Source: Membranipora membranacea
Taxonomy: Eukaryota > Bryozoa > Gymnolaemata > Cheilostomatida > Membraniporidae
Assembly: GCA_914767715.1 (NCBI GenBank)
Contig: OU612072.1
Span: 2,356,001-2,420,000 of the forward strand
Length of the DNA: 64,000 nt
Direction of reading: 5' to 3'
Part shown: piece by piece, positions 22,013 through 34,978 of the stretch
Position numbering within the stretch: the first letter of the stretch is position 1
Layout: each line of letters starts with the position of its first letter
Program-made: the position numbers and the translations under genes
The notes under the pieces: generated by a model
The model's database searches: none
What the model saw: the letters and a program-made list of their open reading frames with translations, nothing else
What the model was told of the DNA's origin: nothing

Positions 22013-25000
22013 ATGTCATCAACGAGATCGAGTCGGACAAAACGGGTGAGACCAGATCACGAGACTCCATCTGTGACGGCGCCGTCCCCGGTATGTAACT
22101 CAGCAGCTGTGGACCCGGAGGAGACTGAATCTAATGTGGAGACAGCAGTGAAACAAGCTAAACTCTCATCTCACAGACCCACTAGTGCAGCTGAGGGTGA
22201 GCTTAAAAGGTCTTAATTTAGACACAGGCTAAATGTGGTGATGTCACTTGACTTTTGGTGATGTTTTGTCTCTAAGAAAGTAAATAGTGACCGACTGTCT
22301 TGATACAAATTTAGATAAACATTGATATGTGTCTCTGCATCCCAGCAACACTGCTATGAGATTATACAGACACACTAAGCATACCAATGTGAGGATTACT
22401 CAATACTTAAAGCATACTTTTGTTTTGATTTGTTTATTTATCTATTGTCATGTGATGATTGCTCTAAGAATCAGATAGACAATATTGGAATGGTAGTAAA
22501 ACTTGTAGAATGGCTTAGCAAAACTTGTAATTTCATATTCTGCCAAGATATGCTAGCTTCAGGTGACTTTCTCTCTTTCTCTCCTCTAAGGATCTAAATT
22601 ACAGAGTTGTGATGCTTCAGTAGCTGAGAGTGTTACTAACCCCACAGCTGGGTTCTCTGGGAGCGGACACGAGAAGACTAGTGATGCTGTGTCTCACTCG
22701 GCAGCTCTCACTAAACTCAAACAGACTAATATTAACACATACAGGCAGCAGATATTATCACGTATGCCTTCTGTAACTCTAGAGGCTTTAGCTCTGCAAC
22801 CTGTGAGTTATTATTTTGTGACTTTGGCGGGCGTTTCCGAACACAGCCTGACCAGCCAGTTAACTATCAACTGAAAATGCAGTCTTTTGATCCGTTTTAT
22901 TACTTTCCAAATAACAGGAAGGTAAGTTTAGTGTCTGGATAGGGAACAATCGCATCATAGTAAGGATGCATTAAAAGGAAGGCTAAAAAGGATACACTAC
23001 TCACTTGAAATAGATAATTTGACACATAGATTTATTGGTGCTTAGATAATTCAATGAACTCCCTCTTCATTGGAAAATTACATGTTTGGTCTCTGCCCAA
23101 CGAGGTAGTCATCTTAAAACATCACTATGCCAGATGTGCGAGTGCCCCACATAGGTAATTGAATTTAATGATGGCTCGATTCATCATCTCACAAATGTTA
23201 GGTAGGTTCATAGTCCCCTCATCGTACCGAAGGGGCTAATAAAGAGCTAGCTACATGATTAGATTTGTCTCTATGACTAGACTCAGACTTAGACTAGACT
23301 TAGATTGGCAGTGCCTTTCTCTAGTAATAGATCATCTCCAATTGTTATAGCTATATCTATGAATGACATCGTCTATGAGTATGATAACACTTGTAGGGAC
23401 GAGACCCTTCTAATGCTGTTAATATAGCCGTAGCCAGCCGCACACTGTTTGATATTGGACTGGACTATGACTGGCAGAAGGAGCCGGATAAGTTCCAGGA
23501 GTATTTGGATGAGACGATGAAGAAGGAGAATGAACCATTCCCTCCTGGATCTGCTTTTACATTTATACAGGTTTGTGAACAACTTCACAGCGTTGTTGTG
23601 AACAATATCGCCAGCCATATAGTAAGATGATAAGGGACAAGTGGGGCAAGAGAAGGTTACCTTTGAAAATACATACCCTCAGTATCGACCTGCGGAAAAG
23701 GGGTAGATATAACTGCCAATGGAGCGTAAGCATGACACGGAGTATAGTAAGCATCACAGGGCCTAATCACATTGTATTCTTGTCAAAGTTAGGCTGGCTT
23801 TTCAAAGCTTGGAATGCCTTTGATCTCAACCCAGACCATCAATTGAGTATTTGTCCTGATTGGATGTCAGCTAGAAGACACTTTTAATGCTGTAAGGTTC
23901 AAGTCAGGGTTCACCATACAAGATAAATAGTTACCACCATGTCACGTGGAGGAGTATTTTACATACCTACAGCAATTTTCATTGCGCTTGAACTAATAGG
24001 CAACCTCAGAAACGTGCCTCAGCTGATGTAGGCTAATGACGATTATATATACCATTCATACTGAGTTCCTATTGGCTAACAACTGATCATAAGTCATATG
24101 ACCTTTGGGTTATAATGGCTGGTTAAAATCAGATATCATTTGATTATTTCATCATCCAGAATGTGTTGGTGTGTTTGAAGTGAGAATGCAGACATATATG
24201 TTTATAACTAAACCAACCAAAATATTAATAATACCATAGTTTAGTAGAAAATTCAATTTCTAATGTGTTTATAACCTATATGTCTCATGACTAATGCTCA
24301 GTTATTAGCCAATAGGAACTCAGTATGAATTGTACAATTATAATAATGAGGGAGGTAGTGACATTATCATTACCTTCCTCAGCAGAGGTATACACTCCAG
24401 GGTTCTGTGGGCGAGGGAACAATCAACCTTGAAAGTATCCCTAATGGGGCTCGAACCCCATCACACCATCCCCATCAATTGAGGCATGTTTTTGAGACTG
24501 CGGCTAGCAATGGGGGTTCTTTAGAAGCACCATAAAGAATTAATGAATTGCATTGTATGGTGAACCCTGCTTGGCAACCTTAAATACGCTAATAGGAATA
24601 TAAGGAATCGGAGGTAGCTCAATTGGTGAGAGCGCCTGCCCTCAAATATGCAAGTGTTGGAGGTTCTGGGTTCGAGTCCCGCTGCAGTCTACTGACTATT
24701 GGGCACTGTGCCCCAAGTTTGTTCTGACCATCCTACAAACTGAGAGCAACTTGGCGCTGAATATGGGGGTCGTGTTGTTTCGGCACCTCAGTTTCTCAGT
24801 CTTCGCACAGAGGCAAACTTGTGAATTTGACCAAAATTATTACTATTATGTGTTACAGGCTCTGTGTAAAGTCAACAGATGTTTGTTAGCCATAGATCCA
24901 GATGAACAGGAGAGATTCAATGTTATACTGATGAGTCACAGCCATGCTCATTTAGGAGTCAAGCTCATTAACTCTATTAATCACCATGGTAAGGTTTATC

Positions 25001-28000
25001 TATTGATGTCGTCACAGACCTAATGATGTCATCACTGTTGTAGTGATGTCATCATTGCTCTCGTTATTTCATCGCCGATCTAAATCTTGTAATTGTTAGA
25101 TGTATTATGTCCCACAAAGTAGGGGAAAGAAAGAATAACTGATCAATTCTGATCAGTTTCAGTTCATGAGTAGGAACATCATTTTATTTCTTATGGTGTA
25201 AAATTATGAGCGACTTGTATTTTTTTTGCCGACCTGAGTGTAGCGTAGACTAGGAATAATAATAGGCGAAGAGAAATACGCTGAGTATGGAATATGAATT
25301 GTTCCAAAGTAATTCCATTTTCACATATTGAGACATCTGAAAATTACAATAAAACGCATAAACCAAAAGACCATGTCCCGCCAATAATTATAGAATTTCA
25401 CCTCAGGTCTCAGCATCAAATTCATTCTGAAAATATTCAGGCTACGTGAATTATTTCGTACTCTACCAAACAGAGATAAACATGCAATAGTTTATCATGC
25501 GATCTGTCTTTTGAACTGTGTTGTGTATCGCTTTGTGTACCTCGATGTATACCGCGCTTTTTTGTTCAAATTTGTCCACAAATTAAGCTACAGTGATAGT
25601 TTGATAACATTACCTCGCGTAACATGACGTTGTTGAAATTGATTTTCTGCGAACCGGACATTGAGAGTTTTGCCACTGTATAATATAAAATGATATGATC
25701 ACCCAATCTTTTGTTGTGCCGTACTATACCTTAATCACTTGTTATTTCAGATATCTCATTTCCAACAGGAAAATGAATGGATTCTTGATCACATCTTATT
25801 CATTATTGAAGATTATAAAAACAGTGTTTTATTTCACTGGTGTATTGTGGGTAGTAAATCGTAGAAGATTTTATACCTGTGTAAAGCTTGAACTGGATTT
25901 AATTGCTACGTACCGATACCCAAGAGAATAGAACAATGATTTTAGCCATCTGCTAATGTTGGATAAGATTTGATCCAGGATCCATTCTTCTTCTTACTCT
26001 TAAATATCTGAAATTTACAATTATAGCATATGATTGTCAAAGTTCATTTCACGAAAAATAGCTAGTGTGTCAGAGCTTGTCAATGTGTCAATCCTGTGCA
26101 AAGAATAAAAGAGAAAACAAATTAGGGGACCACTCACTTTCTGATAAAACCCTGCAAACTAAAAAGATGACAGTGGGGCTGCCGCATTCAAAATTTATCC
26201 AAAGAAAAAAATATAAACGCACTATAGAATGTTTGCGCACCCCAAATATGAAGAGCCTTTCAAAGTTACCATAGCACCGCAAACCACTTATCTTGCACAC
26301 AATCACAGGCTATGGACAGTTCAGGTCTAGATAAGCCAAAGAGCCCTCATGTCCTGGTTGTGGTGCAAACCATGGATGACCACATTCACTATGTTTACCA
26401 TTGTCCCAAATACAACAGCGTTAGAAAATTTCCCATTACATAATCCACTTGTTGACTTTACTGTACTATGATAACACAATCTTGTTGTGTTATTCCTTAT
26501 TGAAGACAAGTTGTTGTATTAGTTGTTGCTGCATTAGTTGTAGCTGTATTAGTTGTTGTTGTTCTTGTTTGTAGCGTTGTATTGATTTGATTGTTGTATT
26601 ACAGATTTACACATAGAGAGGATGTGCCTAACAGGAGGTAGCTCACCAGTACCACATTATCTACAGGCTTATAATGTATCCCTGTTCCTAACTTCTTATC
26701 CTGAGGAGGTAGAGACTGCTTTAGAGTGTGGTCAGTTAATACTCATGCTATCATGTGTGGTCAGATAATACCAGAGCTACCATGTGTGGACAGATAATAC
26801 TAGAGCTATCATGTCACCCTGTGCATATTCATATTGCTGTAGAAATAGATCGGTGTCCATGCATATTTCATTGTCCTGTCACCACATGACTTGCCCACCT
26901 AGCATATTGTTAAAATCGCTCAATCCACATAATCACAATTTTTTGGCACCTTGACCTTCAAGCTGTCACTATATCAATTTCACAGTCTATGTTGCTTTGA
27001 AGTTATATTGGCAAATCTTAAGCTGAAGATCTTATGCTTAGCTATATAGACAATGGTCCTTCAGATTTCATCTTAGTAATTGGCCAGGTCATGTTTAGTT
27101 TCCAGGAGTTGTGGTCTCATGGTGAAAGGTGACACAACTTCTATAATGTTTCCATGAATGGCTCAAGGTCTAGCAGGCCCGAGTTAGAGGTGGATATATG
27201 TCACAAGATTCTCTGGCTCTAGTCATGGTTTTTTATTTTTGACTTATATATTCTGTTGTGTCAGGAAGTGATGTGATAGAGGACAGTTATCCCCTGTCTG
27301 TTAGGAATCTTTTGTCTTTACAAAATTGCAATCAGTCCTTGCTGCTCATAAGCATCAGAAATTTGTATATACCTGGCCTAACCCTATTATAGCCTGACCT
27401 TACCATTGTTGATGGAAAACCCGAAGTTACAAATTATAAAACTTGCTTTATTGAAGACCTGCCGCTTACTGCTTACTGATTACTGTTACTGACAGTTTCA
27501 TACTGTTAGTATAGTGCTCGTGTAGTTAGTCTATGCTGGTATGCTAGTATGTTGTATTTGTATGGTATTGCTAGTATATTGTATATAATGTACATGTTCT
27601 ACCTTGCCTGCTTACAGGTTTCGCTGCTGCAGTAATGTCTGACCAGCTAGTTAAAGGATCGGGTGAGCACACACTCAAAGTAGCTTTTGATCTGGATGCC
27701 GTTTTATTCTCAGCTGAGTCTGAGGTTCACTACAAACAAGGAGGTCTGTCCGCCTTCTTCAAGCATGAGAGAGCCAACGCTGATAAACTGGTGGAAGAGG
27801 TAAAGTCATAGACATAGATAGGTAAAGTTATATGCATGGATAGGTAAGGTCTTAAGACTTCGATAGGTTATATCCTAGCTGAGTTATTTTGTTCTTACTT
27901 AGATTCCAGTCAATGCATAACGTAAAAACTCACAGTATCACTAATCTATGTTTTCATATCAGAGGTAAAAATACTCTAAAACTGCATACTTTCAGTTCAA

Positions 28001-30439
28001 GTCGCTAAATCTCAAGCTTTGTCAATCATTTCTGTTAACTATCACCTCCAGGGTCCACTGAAAAAGTTTGCTAAGTCTTTAGCTCGAATGCAGCAAAAGT
28101 TTAAAGAGAACGGAGAACTGATCGGAGAGTCACCGATTAAAATATTCATAGTGACAGCTCGGAGTGCTGCTAGCTCTGGAGAACGAGCCATCAAGGTATG
28201 AATCATATTCACCTGTGCCTGCTGCTCGCCGTGCCCACCAGCCCACCTGTCCGCAGCTATTTATTTGTTGGGCACAGTTGTTCGAGAATTCTTTGTTAGA
28301 CACGCATCATAATCAACTGTCAGACAAACATGGATTGGCAACAGGCTGTTACTGAGTGGAAATAAATTGTCCACAACAACAGTTGGACAAGCAACTTAGG
28401 CGAATACGGATGTATTTTGATGCCCATACCATAGAGTTACTGAGGTTAGATGAGAGAGGGATCTGGGTTATGTACGAACAACTTACTCATGATATCTGTG
28501 AACATTGTTGAAATCCTGTTGTATTTGCACAATTTTATAATAAATAACGCCATAACAGTCATACTGTAGAATGGGTCTCATTAACGGCATATTTGTTAAC
28601 GAAATTAACGACCTCAATAGAATAGTTAAAATAAAAACCAGTAAATAATGTAATCATTCTTGACAACATTTGTTTAATGTCAGGGAGTTGCTTGCTCTCA
28701 CACTGGTATATTTTGATTAATTATCATAGGATTATTGTTGCATAGTACCAAAGGACTATATTATTAGTACTCATAGGATTGGCAGTTTGTTATGCACACA
28801 GTCACATTTCCGTGTTTGAGAGAAGAAATTAGCAGCATCTGAGCATTGGAGTTGTCTACCCTCCTGACATGAGCACATAATTTTTGTAAGCAGCAGCTGT
28901 TTTGTGCTTGTACTTATCTAGCAATATGAAGACCTAGTAGAAATGAATTGTTGAGGTCAGGTCAATAGTAAAAATTAATTGATGGAGCCAAGTCAATAGT
29001 TAAATAATATTTTCGTTAACATTTTGAGAACCATTTTTGGCACAAAAACGTTAAATATTACAGCGTATTTTTAACCCATTCTACGGTACCATATACACTG
29101 TCACATGGTCTTGTGTAGACCTCACACAAGCACTACTATCAAATTCATCAGTATAAATCAAATCCATTAGAACATGAAGTCTAGCTATACATACTATATT
29201 AGGGTATATACCAGTGACTAACCTAGCCTCGGATCTGTTACAGACTTTGAGGGCGTGGGGACTGATCATAGATGAGATACACTTCTTAGCTGGAGCTCCG
29301 AAGGGTCCAATACTGAATGCTATCAAACCTCATATATTCTTTGATGATCAGCATGTACATATAGAAAGTGCTCAGAAATATGGCATAGCTGGCGCTCAGG
29401 TAAGCATACACATCACATCATAGTGTCACAGTATAACCCAAATACACACATCACAATTTGAATTAACCAACGGATGTTGTCTAACTGATGAGTCATGGGT
29501 GTGAGTGTAAGAAAGTGAATGGACCATCTTAAGAGGTTACCGAAAATGTCAATATGACATCACTGCGGCTAAAGTCTTCTACTGGCCAAGTTGCCAACCA
29601 GGCTCATGGCGAGTTTCTGACACAGCTTCTAGTAAAGCTGTGTGACCAGCCGGGCTAAGGGCTGATTAGTGTGAATAATGAAGTAACTCAATTGGAATTG
29701 TGCATCTGATATATTGTATTGTTTTAAAGGTGCCAAGTCATGAAACTATGAAATGATAGTGTCTTGGTAGGTATTCTGAATGCTATGTCAGAGTTGTCTG
29801 AATAATGTGAGATATTGTGATGCATGAGTGTTTGATCCTACTAATGAAATGATGAAATAAGTTTGAAATCTGGAAAGTGTCATTGCAATAACACCCCACC
29901 TACAACAACATTAAAAATTGGTCTTGGATATTTAAGTTCAATCCAAATGATTATCAGAATCATCATTGTTGTATCCAATCCAAAGCTTTTATTTCCAAAT
30001 CATCTTTTTACCTGATATTGTTTAGCAGAGTGAACAATTCACATTTGTTAACAAGCTTAATTTTCGAATATCCAGATAAAATTTTTGACCGTAACTCATA
30101 CTCAGTCGATACAGAACGTGTAGGTCATGTGGGCTGGAGCGTTCTCGTTCTCGTTCTTGTGGCCTCGCCTACTTCTATATCAAAAACACTCACCGATTAA
30201 TCGACACAACAGCGCGGGTTGTTACGCTTCATAAAATGTGATGAAAAGCTCAAGATGACGCAAATAGCTCCATATCACGTAGTGCCACGACCCCCAATAT
30301 TATATTTTGTTTATGAGTGACATGCCTTCGGATTCAATTACTATCAAACTGATTTAATCTATCTATGCTTTGTCTTTGTTTTCAGGTTCCAAACACAATA
30401 CAACGACAACAGAAACGTGATAAAGCCTTACAGGAATAG
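22013..30439 (+). CDS. NT5C1: Cytosolic 5'-nucleotidase I, nine exons (NT5C1-like)
   Basis: Nine exons: 22,013-22,196; 22,591-22,802; 23,397-23,570; 24,859-24,988; 26,605-26,730; 27,618-27,799; 28,052-28,195; 29,244-29,399; 30,386-30,439. All have GT/AG introns and every phase agrees, giving 453 aa. The enzyme hydrolyses AMP (and some other nucleoside monophosphates) to the nucleoside, making adenosine in the cytosol. Exon 6 has FDLDAVLFS (D300, D302), the HAD-type catalytic DxD; exon 7 has TARSA and exon 8 FFDDQH, the later phosphate and magnesium motifs. MSHSHAHLG and [16 protein letters not shown] are also typical of the family. The first about 60 residues are basic and low-complexity and make it longer than vertebrate NT5C1A. 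I chose the ATG at 22,013. Whether it corresponds to the vertebrate A or B paralogue cannot be told. Confidence 0.95.
24036..24350. mobile_element. MITE of about 300 bp with roughly 75-bp inverted ends
   Basis: CATACTGAGTTCCTATTGGC near 24,056 is matched in inverted orientation by GCCAATAGGAACTCAGTATG near 24,310, and the similarity runs about 75 bp in each arm. Both TATGAC-type inner ends also match. It lies in intron 3 of the nucleotidase gene. No transposase. Confidence 0.75.
24608..24800 (+). repeat. tRNA-derived SINE, copy in intron 3
   Basis: The head has a pol III A box (TAGCTCAATTGGTGAGAGC) and B box (GGTTCGAGTCC). The body CTACAAACTGAGAGCAA with TTGGCGC is shared with the copy at 50,951. 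The tRNA-like part is too long and does not close as a tRNA acceptor stem, so it is a SINE and not a tRNA gene. It ends about 60 bp before exon 4 of the nucleotidase. Confidence 0.85.
26727..26818. repeat. 34-bp short tandem repeat
   Basis: Three diverged units of CATGTGTGGTCAGATAATAC plus AGAGCTAC begin within the donor region of exon 5 of the nucleotidase gene (GTGTG|GTCAGT), so the splice donor is part of the repeat phrase. Only the first unit is spliced in the model. Confidence 0.6.
28564..29090. mobile_element. Possible MITE in intron 7 of the nucleotidase gene
   Basis: TGTAGAATGGGT at the left and its inverted match ACCCATTCTACGGTAC at the right bound about 525 bp; inside, TTAACG-containing phrases are also inverted. 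There is no coding capacity, and the exact ends are uncertain. Confidence 0.5.
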
Positions 30440-33208
30440 AGTTATCCCACACACCTCAGTAGAGGTGATAATCCTTCCTCTTCTCAGAGTTACCTCCCCT
30501 GTTAGGACCTGAAGACTTAGAGAGGTTATTATCTCCTCTAGATCTCCTCTAGATCTAGTACAGATATCCTAATTTCATAACTGTCTCTGATATAGTTCTA
30601 TTTGATGATATAGTTCTATTTGATAATCTGGTCAGTATCTCTATCATCTAACTATTTATATAATTCTTGTACTAGTCACCAATTAACTCTTCCTACTACT
30701 GTTAGTTTTCCAGGTATTTATATTAACATTATTGCGGTTCTGATTGGTTGGTCCTGTTTTTAGCTTTTACTTATTGATTGGTGCCTCACAATCGCACAGT
30801 GTGGTTATTTGCCTTATCATTGGCAGAGCCATATTCTCATACAAGAAACTTTTTTTAGAATTTTTTTGACATAATTTCATATTTCCGAGTGATTTTTAGA
30901 CTGATTATGCAGACAACTTGTGCCATTTCAGTGATTTAAACATAACTCTTTCTTTTTATACGCCACAAACCCTATATCAGTGTATCTCAGAGTCATATTT
31001 TTTCATGATTTGTTTCAGTGTTGTTGTTGGTTTTGTAGCTAGATCGATTCGATTGATATAAAATGTGATTTTCTTAACAAAATACTCAAGTTCACTGCCA
31101 GTTATTTTGGTTGAGCAATTCTACCTTCAAGTTTGAGAGTTCCATCTGTGTTGAACATACTATAAACATTTCGATGACTCTAAATTGCTAAAGGGCAGGC
31201 TCTCAACTAAATGAGTTACTTCCTGGAAAGCTGAAGCGCTGTGTCAAAAGATGTCTCTATTGGTCGTGAAGCATATTAGATTTCAATTTTAAGATTGATT
31301 GATTAGGCTCTTAGGCTGTGCATGCACACAAAAAACATTTTTGAAAAGTGCCACAAGGGCTAGAATAGGGATCACAAAATGAGATGCTCAACACTATCAC
31401 GGTTTCTTCATGATACTAGCCATTAGAGTGGTGAGGTAATGGAGGCCTCAAAACAAAATATGGTATCTACCTGATAACCTGTTAGTTGTGCACTGATGGG
31501 TGCCAGTCTGTATGTCATATATCCTTGCTTCAATTTCTTTCTGATGTCGCACCACTAACAAACAATCATCCAATGCATGAACAACTTTTTGCAAATGATT
31601 GACAATTCTTATAATTTTCATGCTGTGCCATCTTAGTTATGGGTGTTATTAGCAGTGGTAGACGTTAGTGGGAACTCATGGGAACTGAGCTTGTTTAGAT
31701 TTAAATGATTTGTTTATCGTTTAAAATAGTTTATCTGTTGTTATAATATTACATGATATGAGTTCACAATATAAAGCCGAACGAACCTTCCTTCTTTCAG
31801 TATACCGTGGTGATTGTGCCAAGCTCTCTCTGAGTCTGACTGTGACTGATCTCTCCCTTTATGTTGGCGGCTCAATTTATAATTATTTCTCTTTGCACTC
31901 GTTACCACAACTATATCATTCACTCGCCCTCATATTACGTACCCATTCAATTATATTATAATTACTTCTCAAAAACTTTCTGAACAATGCCCACCACCAG
32001 TATCATGTCATAACCAAAACCATAACCTTATCATCCATGCGCCATCATATTTTGTTATAATCGCTTCTCAAAACTTTCTAAACAATACCCACCACCAGTA
32101 AAAGCGCCCTCATTTTATGAGACAATGACAGATCAGATTGTTTCAAACAAAAAACAAGAGAACAAGAGCCAGGCTGTTTCAATTCAAACCAAACCTGACC
32201 TCAGTAAGGCCCCATCATATCCCAATCGTACTGTGTAACCATGGGATGTGAATGAGACGCCCTACGCCATACATGTAACATGTCTAACCTATCCATTACC
32301 AACTTTGATGATCTGTCCTGAATTTAATCCTTTATACCACAAAGAAATATAGAGATATATTCAATATCCTCCGGATCAGCAGAGCATCCACAACAGCCCC
32401 ACTTCAGAAGCATGAATGGGAGCCTCTCAAAGGTATGGGTCACTGTGACGCATGGCTATATTCAGAGCTATGCACTACTACCAGGAGATTAAACGCCTAT
32501 TTCTAAATGTATGACAGCATCCGACTGCAATACTACTACTCACCGACATAGCCTCAAATACAGACTCTATCATCATGACCAAAGCTCATATGTCCACATT
32601 CTTCAATGCACCAGCAAATCTTGGATTTAAAATAGACCCCCAGGCCAGACTTCTCTGTCTTCCCTTGCTAGCCAACCATGATTTGACCACCGAAGAAAGC
32701 AGTGTAAGAATGAAAAACTCTCTATGATATTCGAATTCCACAACATAGATATAATATATATTGGGAGTTGCTTACTACATGAACAGGAGCAAGCAACCCT
32801 ATTAAATGGTTGCTATAGTAACATTTTTGATTGCGAACCACGTCTTATGAAAATGAGCCAATCACAATCCCTGAATCATATCACCAGCCAATTATATGCA
32901 AGGTCATCACAATATCATTTATTGATTTTTCCTTTCTTGCTGATACACATTCATTCATAATTTTACACTGTAGTGTCTAACCAGTAGGGGGAACAAGCTT
33001 GAATCAGTGCTGTGAGAAGTGGCAGGCCCATCTGTCTACATATAATCTCTATGGTGACGAATACTAACTGGTATGTATGTCTTAAACATGATGTTACATG
33101 TTTTATATATCTTCTTGCATTCATTAATCACTGGACTGGTGGGCGGCGGGCGCTCCTTGACCGTGATACCCGTCTAGGCTCCACAGCAGCGATACTAGTA
33201 ATATATTT
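30440..33208. other. Gene-free stretch after the nucleotidase gene
   Basis: Holds the presumed 3' UTR of the nucleotidase, then AT-rich sequence. A two-copy direct repeat with a spacing of about 115 bp lies at 31,925-32,120 (shared CTTCTCAAAA and CCCACCACCAGTA). No gene recognised. Confidence 0.45.
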
Positions 33209-33308
33209 CACAGGTCTACTCCAAAACCTGGGATTGACTGCCCCCCTTGCTTTTTTGTTGGGGGCAGTCAAACATTGCCAAAATCCCAGGTTTTGGAGTA
33301 GACCTGTG
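33209..33308. mobile_element. 100-bp hairpin element
   Basis: CACAGGTCTACTCCAAAACC and its inverted copy form the outer arms; inside, GACTGCCCCC pairs with GGGGGCAGTC. Flanks are AT-rich (ATATATTT against ATATATAT), so a target duplication is possible but not decisive. Same family as the 43-bp hairpin at 17,882. Confidence 0.75.
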
Positions 33309-34751
33309 ATATATATATATATGGTACAGTCATGTTACGCAGGGTGAGCGGTGATTAGCAGGTTGTAGCGAGCTGACTACCACGACTTACTAAGGGCAAA
33401 GCAAGAGTAATCGGGGGAGCTGTTACCAAGGATTGGTTCGGGCAACCAGAACCTTTGAGTTGTTATGTTGATAGACGATAAGCAAGACTGTTAGTAATGA
33501 CAAACATGAACTCACGTATATCTTACTTATCCGCTTCTTTCTTTTCTATCTATATTTTGGTAATATATATTCTAGATATATTATACAATGAACAATCATA
33601 ATAATCAGCATGCCATATATAATAATATATAATAATTCTATAGTATTATAGGCCTTGTATAATAAATGTTAATATAGTGCAAAAATATGAATCAATCATG
33701 TTTACTTACCAGAGCAAAGAAAGGCCTAATAATGTAAGAGGAAGGTCCTGGACCTAGCTGTGTAACTACAATCTAATGTATATAAATATTCCTACCTAGC
33801 TAGCAGCATGCTGCATATGCCTTCTGCAGTTGGCGCAAATGTACTAGGCACTCAACCACTGGACTTGCACAAATTACAGAAGGTCTGTGGGTAGCACAGA
33901 GAGGGAACAAACATATGTCCACAATTGGTCAATCATTGTAAATAATGTTCGTTGTGGCCTGTGATCATATGATGATGACCTGCAAGCCAGTGGGTTTCAT
34001 AGATTCACTACTAAAAAATTTACATGACTATAGTATAGGTGTAGGATCTACCTTGCATGTGATGGGAGCAATGAATGGTCAGTTGAGCACTGAATAACTG
34101 ACGTGTAATTTGTAAATGTAACAGCCTTATTAGCCTATGTAAGAAATGTTTCCAAGTCGATCCCACAACTTAATCCACAATTTCCTGTCAATGTCACACT
34201 CGTACTGCCTTGGAAATCTACTGGAACAATAGCTTCTGTATGAGAGAGTGGAAATATGACCTTACTAGGCCTATGATCGGTTTCATTTGATGTTGTAAAC
34301 ATCCGTGTTGGTAAATTCTTCAGATGCAAAACATGATGCTAACTATGGCTTCTATTCCTGATGTGTATTTTGCCTCCTATTCCTGTAACACATCCAAGAC
34401 GAGTTTTATCACAAAATGGGGCAGCAATGAGGAGTCTGTATCTCATTGGATGTTAGTGGTCGGCTTTTATGATTTTGTTCATTGGCTTAGGCTTACATGC
34501 AATGCATTCTTTTTCTCTTGTATTATAAAGTGGAACATTTGTTGCCAACCCAGAAAGGTTTAGGAAAATAGTGATGATGTAATGTGCATTTTAATTACAT
34601 GTTCCTTTATATTGTACAAAAAAAAGCAGTCTCTACAGTTGGAAGAAAGACCTACTCACTATTGGTCTGTAACCTTAACCCTAACTGATTGTAAGACACA
34701 AGCTCAAGTCTAGTGCAAGGTCAATCATGTTAATATCATGTTAGTCACCGC

Positions 34752-34864
34752 CTAGACCAAGTTTGGTCCATTTGCCTGCATTCAGAGTCGATCCCGATCC
34801 ACTGGTCACGCCGCAGTGGGAGGGAGCAACAGGAATGCAGGCAATTGGATTAAACTTGTTCTAG
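34752..34864. mobile_element. Complete CTAGACCAAG mini-element (113 bp) with target duplication
   Basis: The left end CTAGACCAAGTTTGGTCCAT and the inverted right end CTAGAACAAGTTTAATCC enclose 113 bp. The direct repeat TCACCGC flanks it at 34,745-34,751 and 34,865-34,871. It is the best-bounded member of a family of at least four in this window (8,437; 18,130; 34,752; 47,209). Confidence 0.85.
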
Positions 34865-34877
34865 TCACCGCCTAACA

Positions 34878-34978
34878 TCCCTCACATTGCTCCTCTCGCC
34901 CAGCTCCCTGTACCAAAGTACACTCCTCTCGATGAGATCTCTCACATTGCTCCTCTCGCCCAGCTCCCTGTACCAAAG
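34878..34978. repeat. Local duplication, about 40 bp, spacing 62 bp
   Basis: CTCACATTGCTCCTCTCGCC with CAGCTCCCTGTACCAAAGT occurs twice without change, next to the target site of the mini-element at 34,752. A perfect copy suggests a recent duplication. Confidence 0.85.

Noticed and set aside
24440-24475. tRNA T-arm on the minus strand (GGGGTTCGAGCCCC)
   Set aside because: No matching D-arm, anticodon arm or acceptor stem within 80 bp; part of a dispersed repeat also seen near 16,750.
24608-24690. tRNA gene
   Set aside because: A and B boxes are present, but the acceptor stem does not pair and the same body follows in the copy at 50,951, as in a SINE.
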